Assembly: GCA_045586905.1 (NCBI GenBank) | Contig: JAZNBF010000076.1 | Span: forward strand, 1-25,110 | Length of the DNA: 25,110 nucleotides | Origin: RGIG1828 sp045586905 | GTDB lineage: Bacteria; Bacillota; Clostridia; UMGS1810 | Direction: 5' to 3' | Shown: positions 24,408 through 25,110 of the stretch, piece by piece | How the letters are laid out: each line of letters starts with the position of its first letter | How positions within the stretch are numbered: position 1 is the stretch's first letter | Notes under the pieces: model-generated | What the model saw: the letters and a program-made list of their open reading frames with translations, nothing else | Told to the model about the DNA's origin: nothing | The model's database searches: none | Position numbers and translations under genes: made by a program

Positions 24408-25110
24408 GAAAAATTGTCGTTGACTTTTTCACAGACAACGGTTTGGTTATGGCATTTTTTGTTGTGGGTATTTTATCTCTTCTCGCTGATTTCATATCCA
24501 AAAAACTTACCAAAGGAAAATTACATTCTTCTGCCATTGCAATTTTCATAGGTCTGGTGCTCGCATTTATCGGTGGCAAATATACAGGCGGTGGAAAAGG
24601 CCTTGCAAGTGTTGGTATGTTTGCAGGTATTGGTGTTTTGGGGAGTTCTTCTCTCAGAGACTTTGCTATCATCTCAACAGCTTATGGCGCAAAACTTTCT
24701 GAAATCAAAAAATGTGGTGTTATCGGTGTAGCTTCCCTTGTATTAGGTGTACTGTCTGCTTTCATCGCAGGTGCATTAGCATCATATGCTTTTGGATATC
24801 GTGACGCCGCAGAAGTTGCAACAATTGCAGCAGGTGCCGTTACATTTGTTGTGGGTCCTGTTACAGGTGCTGCTCTTGGTCTTGATCCCACATCCCCGGT
24901 TATTGCAATTTCAATAGCAGTTGGTCTTGTTAAATCAATTGCCGTAATGCTTCTCACTCCTGTTGTAGCGAAAAAAGTAGGTCTTGTATCCCCACAGGCA
25001 GCTATGATTTATGGCGGTCTTATGGGTACTACAAGCGGTACCAGTGCAGGTCTTGCAGCAACCGACCCGAAACTTGTTCCCTATGGTGCAATGACTGCAA
25101 CATTCTATAC
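24395..25110 (+). CDS. madM: Malonate transporter MadM subunit (partial, runs off the window)
   Basis: The ATG at 24395 follows GAGGAGG and overlaps the end of madL. The frame stays open for 238 codons to the window edge, so the C-terminus is missing; full MadM proteins are somewhat longer, near 250 aa. It is a membrane protein rich in Gly and Ala, with VVGILSLLADFISKKLT, SAIAIFIGLVLAFIGGKYTG, ASVGMFAGIGVLGSSSLRDF and YGGLMGTTSGTSAGLAATDP. Together with MadL it would import malonate with Na+. Malonate decarboxylase genes often lie near such transporters and, if present, would be to the right of this window. Confidence 0.87.
   Translation, partial: MQQIGKIVVDFFTDNGLVMAFFVVGILSLLADFISKKLTKGKLHSSAIAIFIGLVLAFIGGKYTGGGKGLASVGMFAGIGVLGSSSLRDFAIISTAYGAKLSEIKKCGVIGVASLVLGVLSAFIAGALASYAFGYRDAAEVATIAAGAVTFVVGPVTGAALGLDPTSPVIAISIAVGLVKSIAVMLLTPVVAKKVGLVSPQAAMIYGGLMGTTSGTSAGLAATDPKLVPYGAMTATFY

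Noticed and set aside
24014..24957. Three minus-strand open frames opposite madL and madM
   Set aside because: They are mirror frames of recognisable membrane-protein genes, rich in Pro/Thr/Ser as expected from antisense of Gly/Val-rich coding, without start signals.
1..25110. CRISPR array, insertion sequence, prophage or tRNA/rRNA genes
   Set aside because: No regularly spaced repeats, transposase or integrase proteins, phage structural genes or cloverleaf sequences were seen; base use looks even along the window.

Overview
The window is AT-rich, densely packed DNA that looks like a chromosomal segment of an anaerobic clostridial Firmicute. The evidence is the strong AGGAGG-type ribosome binding sites, TTGACA-N17-TATAAT promoters, an oxygen-sensitive pyruvate formate-lyase pair, a TRAP-TAXI importer, an rnr-smpB pair, and a small operon of SpoIID-like and peptidoglycan-binding proteins of the kind linked to spore cortex. 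No phage, insertion sequence, tRNA, rRNA or CRISPR array is visible. Most genes lie on the minus strand.

Layout, left to right. (1) 1-3797: a sugar-catabolic divergon. A DeoR-type regulator (+) faces a FGGY sugar kinase and a fucose/arabinose-isomerase-family protein (-), with clean divergent promoters and repeated TTTCG elements between them. (2) 3797-8157: a minus-strand operon of TAXI lipoprotein, fused TRAP permease and DUF1015 protein, with an intergenic hairpin after the lipoprotein gene and a symmetric element at the predicted transcription start. (3) 8176-11301: pflB-pflA behind a leader that is a good match to a ZTP (pfl-motif) riboswitch, followed directly by an intrinsic terminator that shares the aptamer's last bases. 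(4) 11374-14052: rnr and smpB (+), translationally coupled through a TTG start. (5) 14052-18255 (-): a secreted WG-repeat protein with a copper-amine-oxidase-N-like domain, then three genes resembling a dismembered SleC-type cortex hydrolase. (6) 18295-22907 (-): an unusual probable operon of an uncharacterised cytoplasmic glycoside-hydrolase-like protein, an NSS-family Na+/amino-acid symporter and a homoserine acyltransferase (MetA with Glu111). (7) 22929-25110: a LysR regulator divergent from madL-madM, which encode a malonate:Na+ symporter. A perfect 8-4-8 dyad sits at the classical LysR position. madM runs off the window.

The strongest regulatory signal is the riboswitch: ZTP reports shortage of 10-formyl-tetrahydrofolate, and pyruvate formate-lyase makes formate, so the switch would raise one-carbon supply on demand. 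This riboswitch class is known. The less described parts are the glycoside hydrolase-NSS-metA operon, the DUF1015 gene tied to a TRAP-TAXI importer, and the split SleC-like operon. All function calls come from reading the translated sequences; no database search was run.
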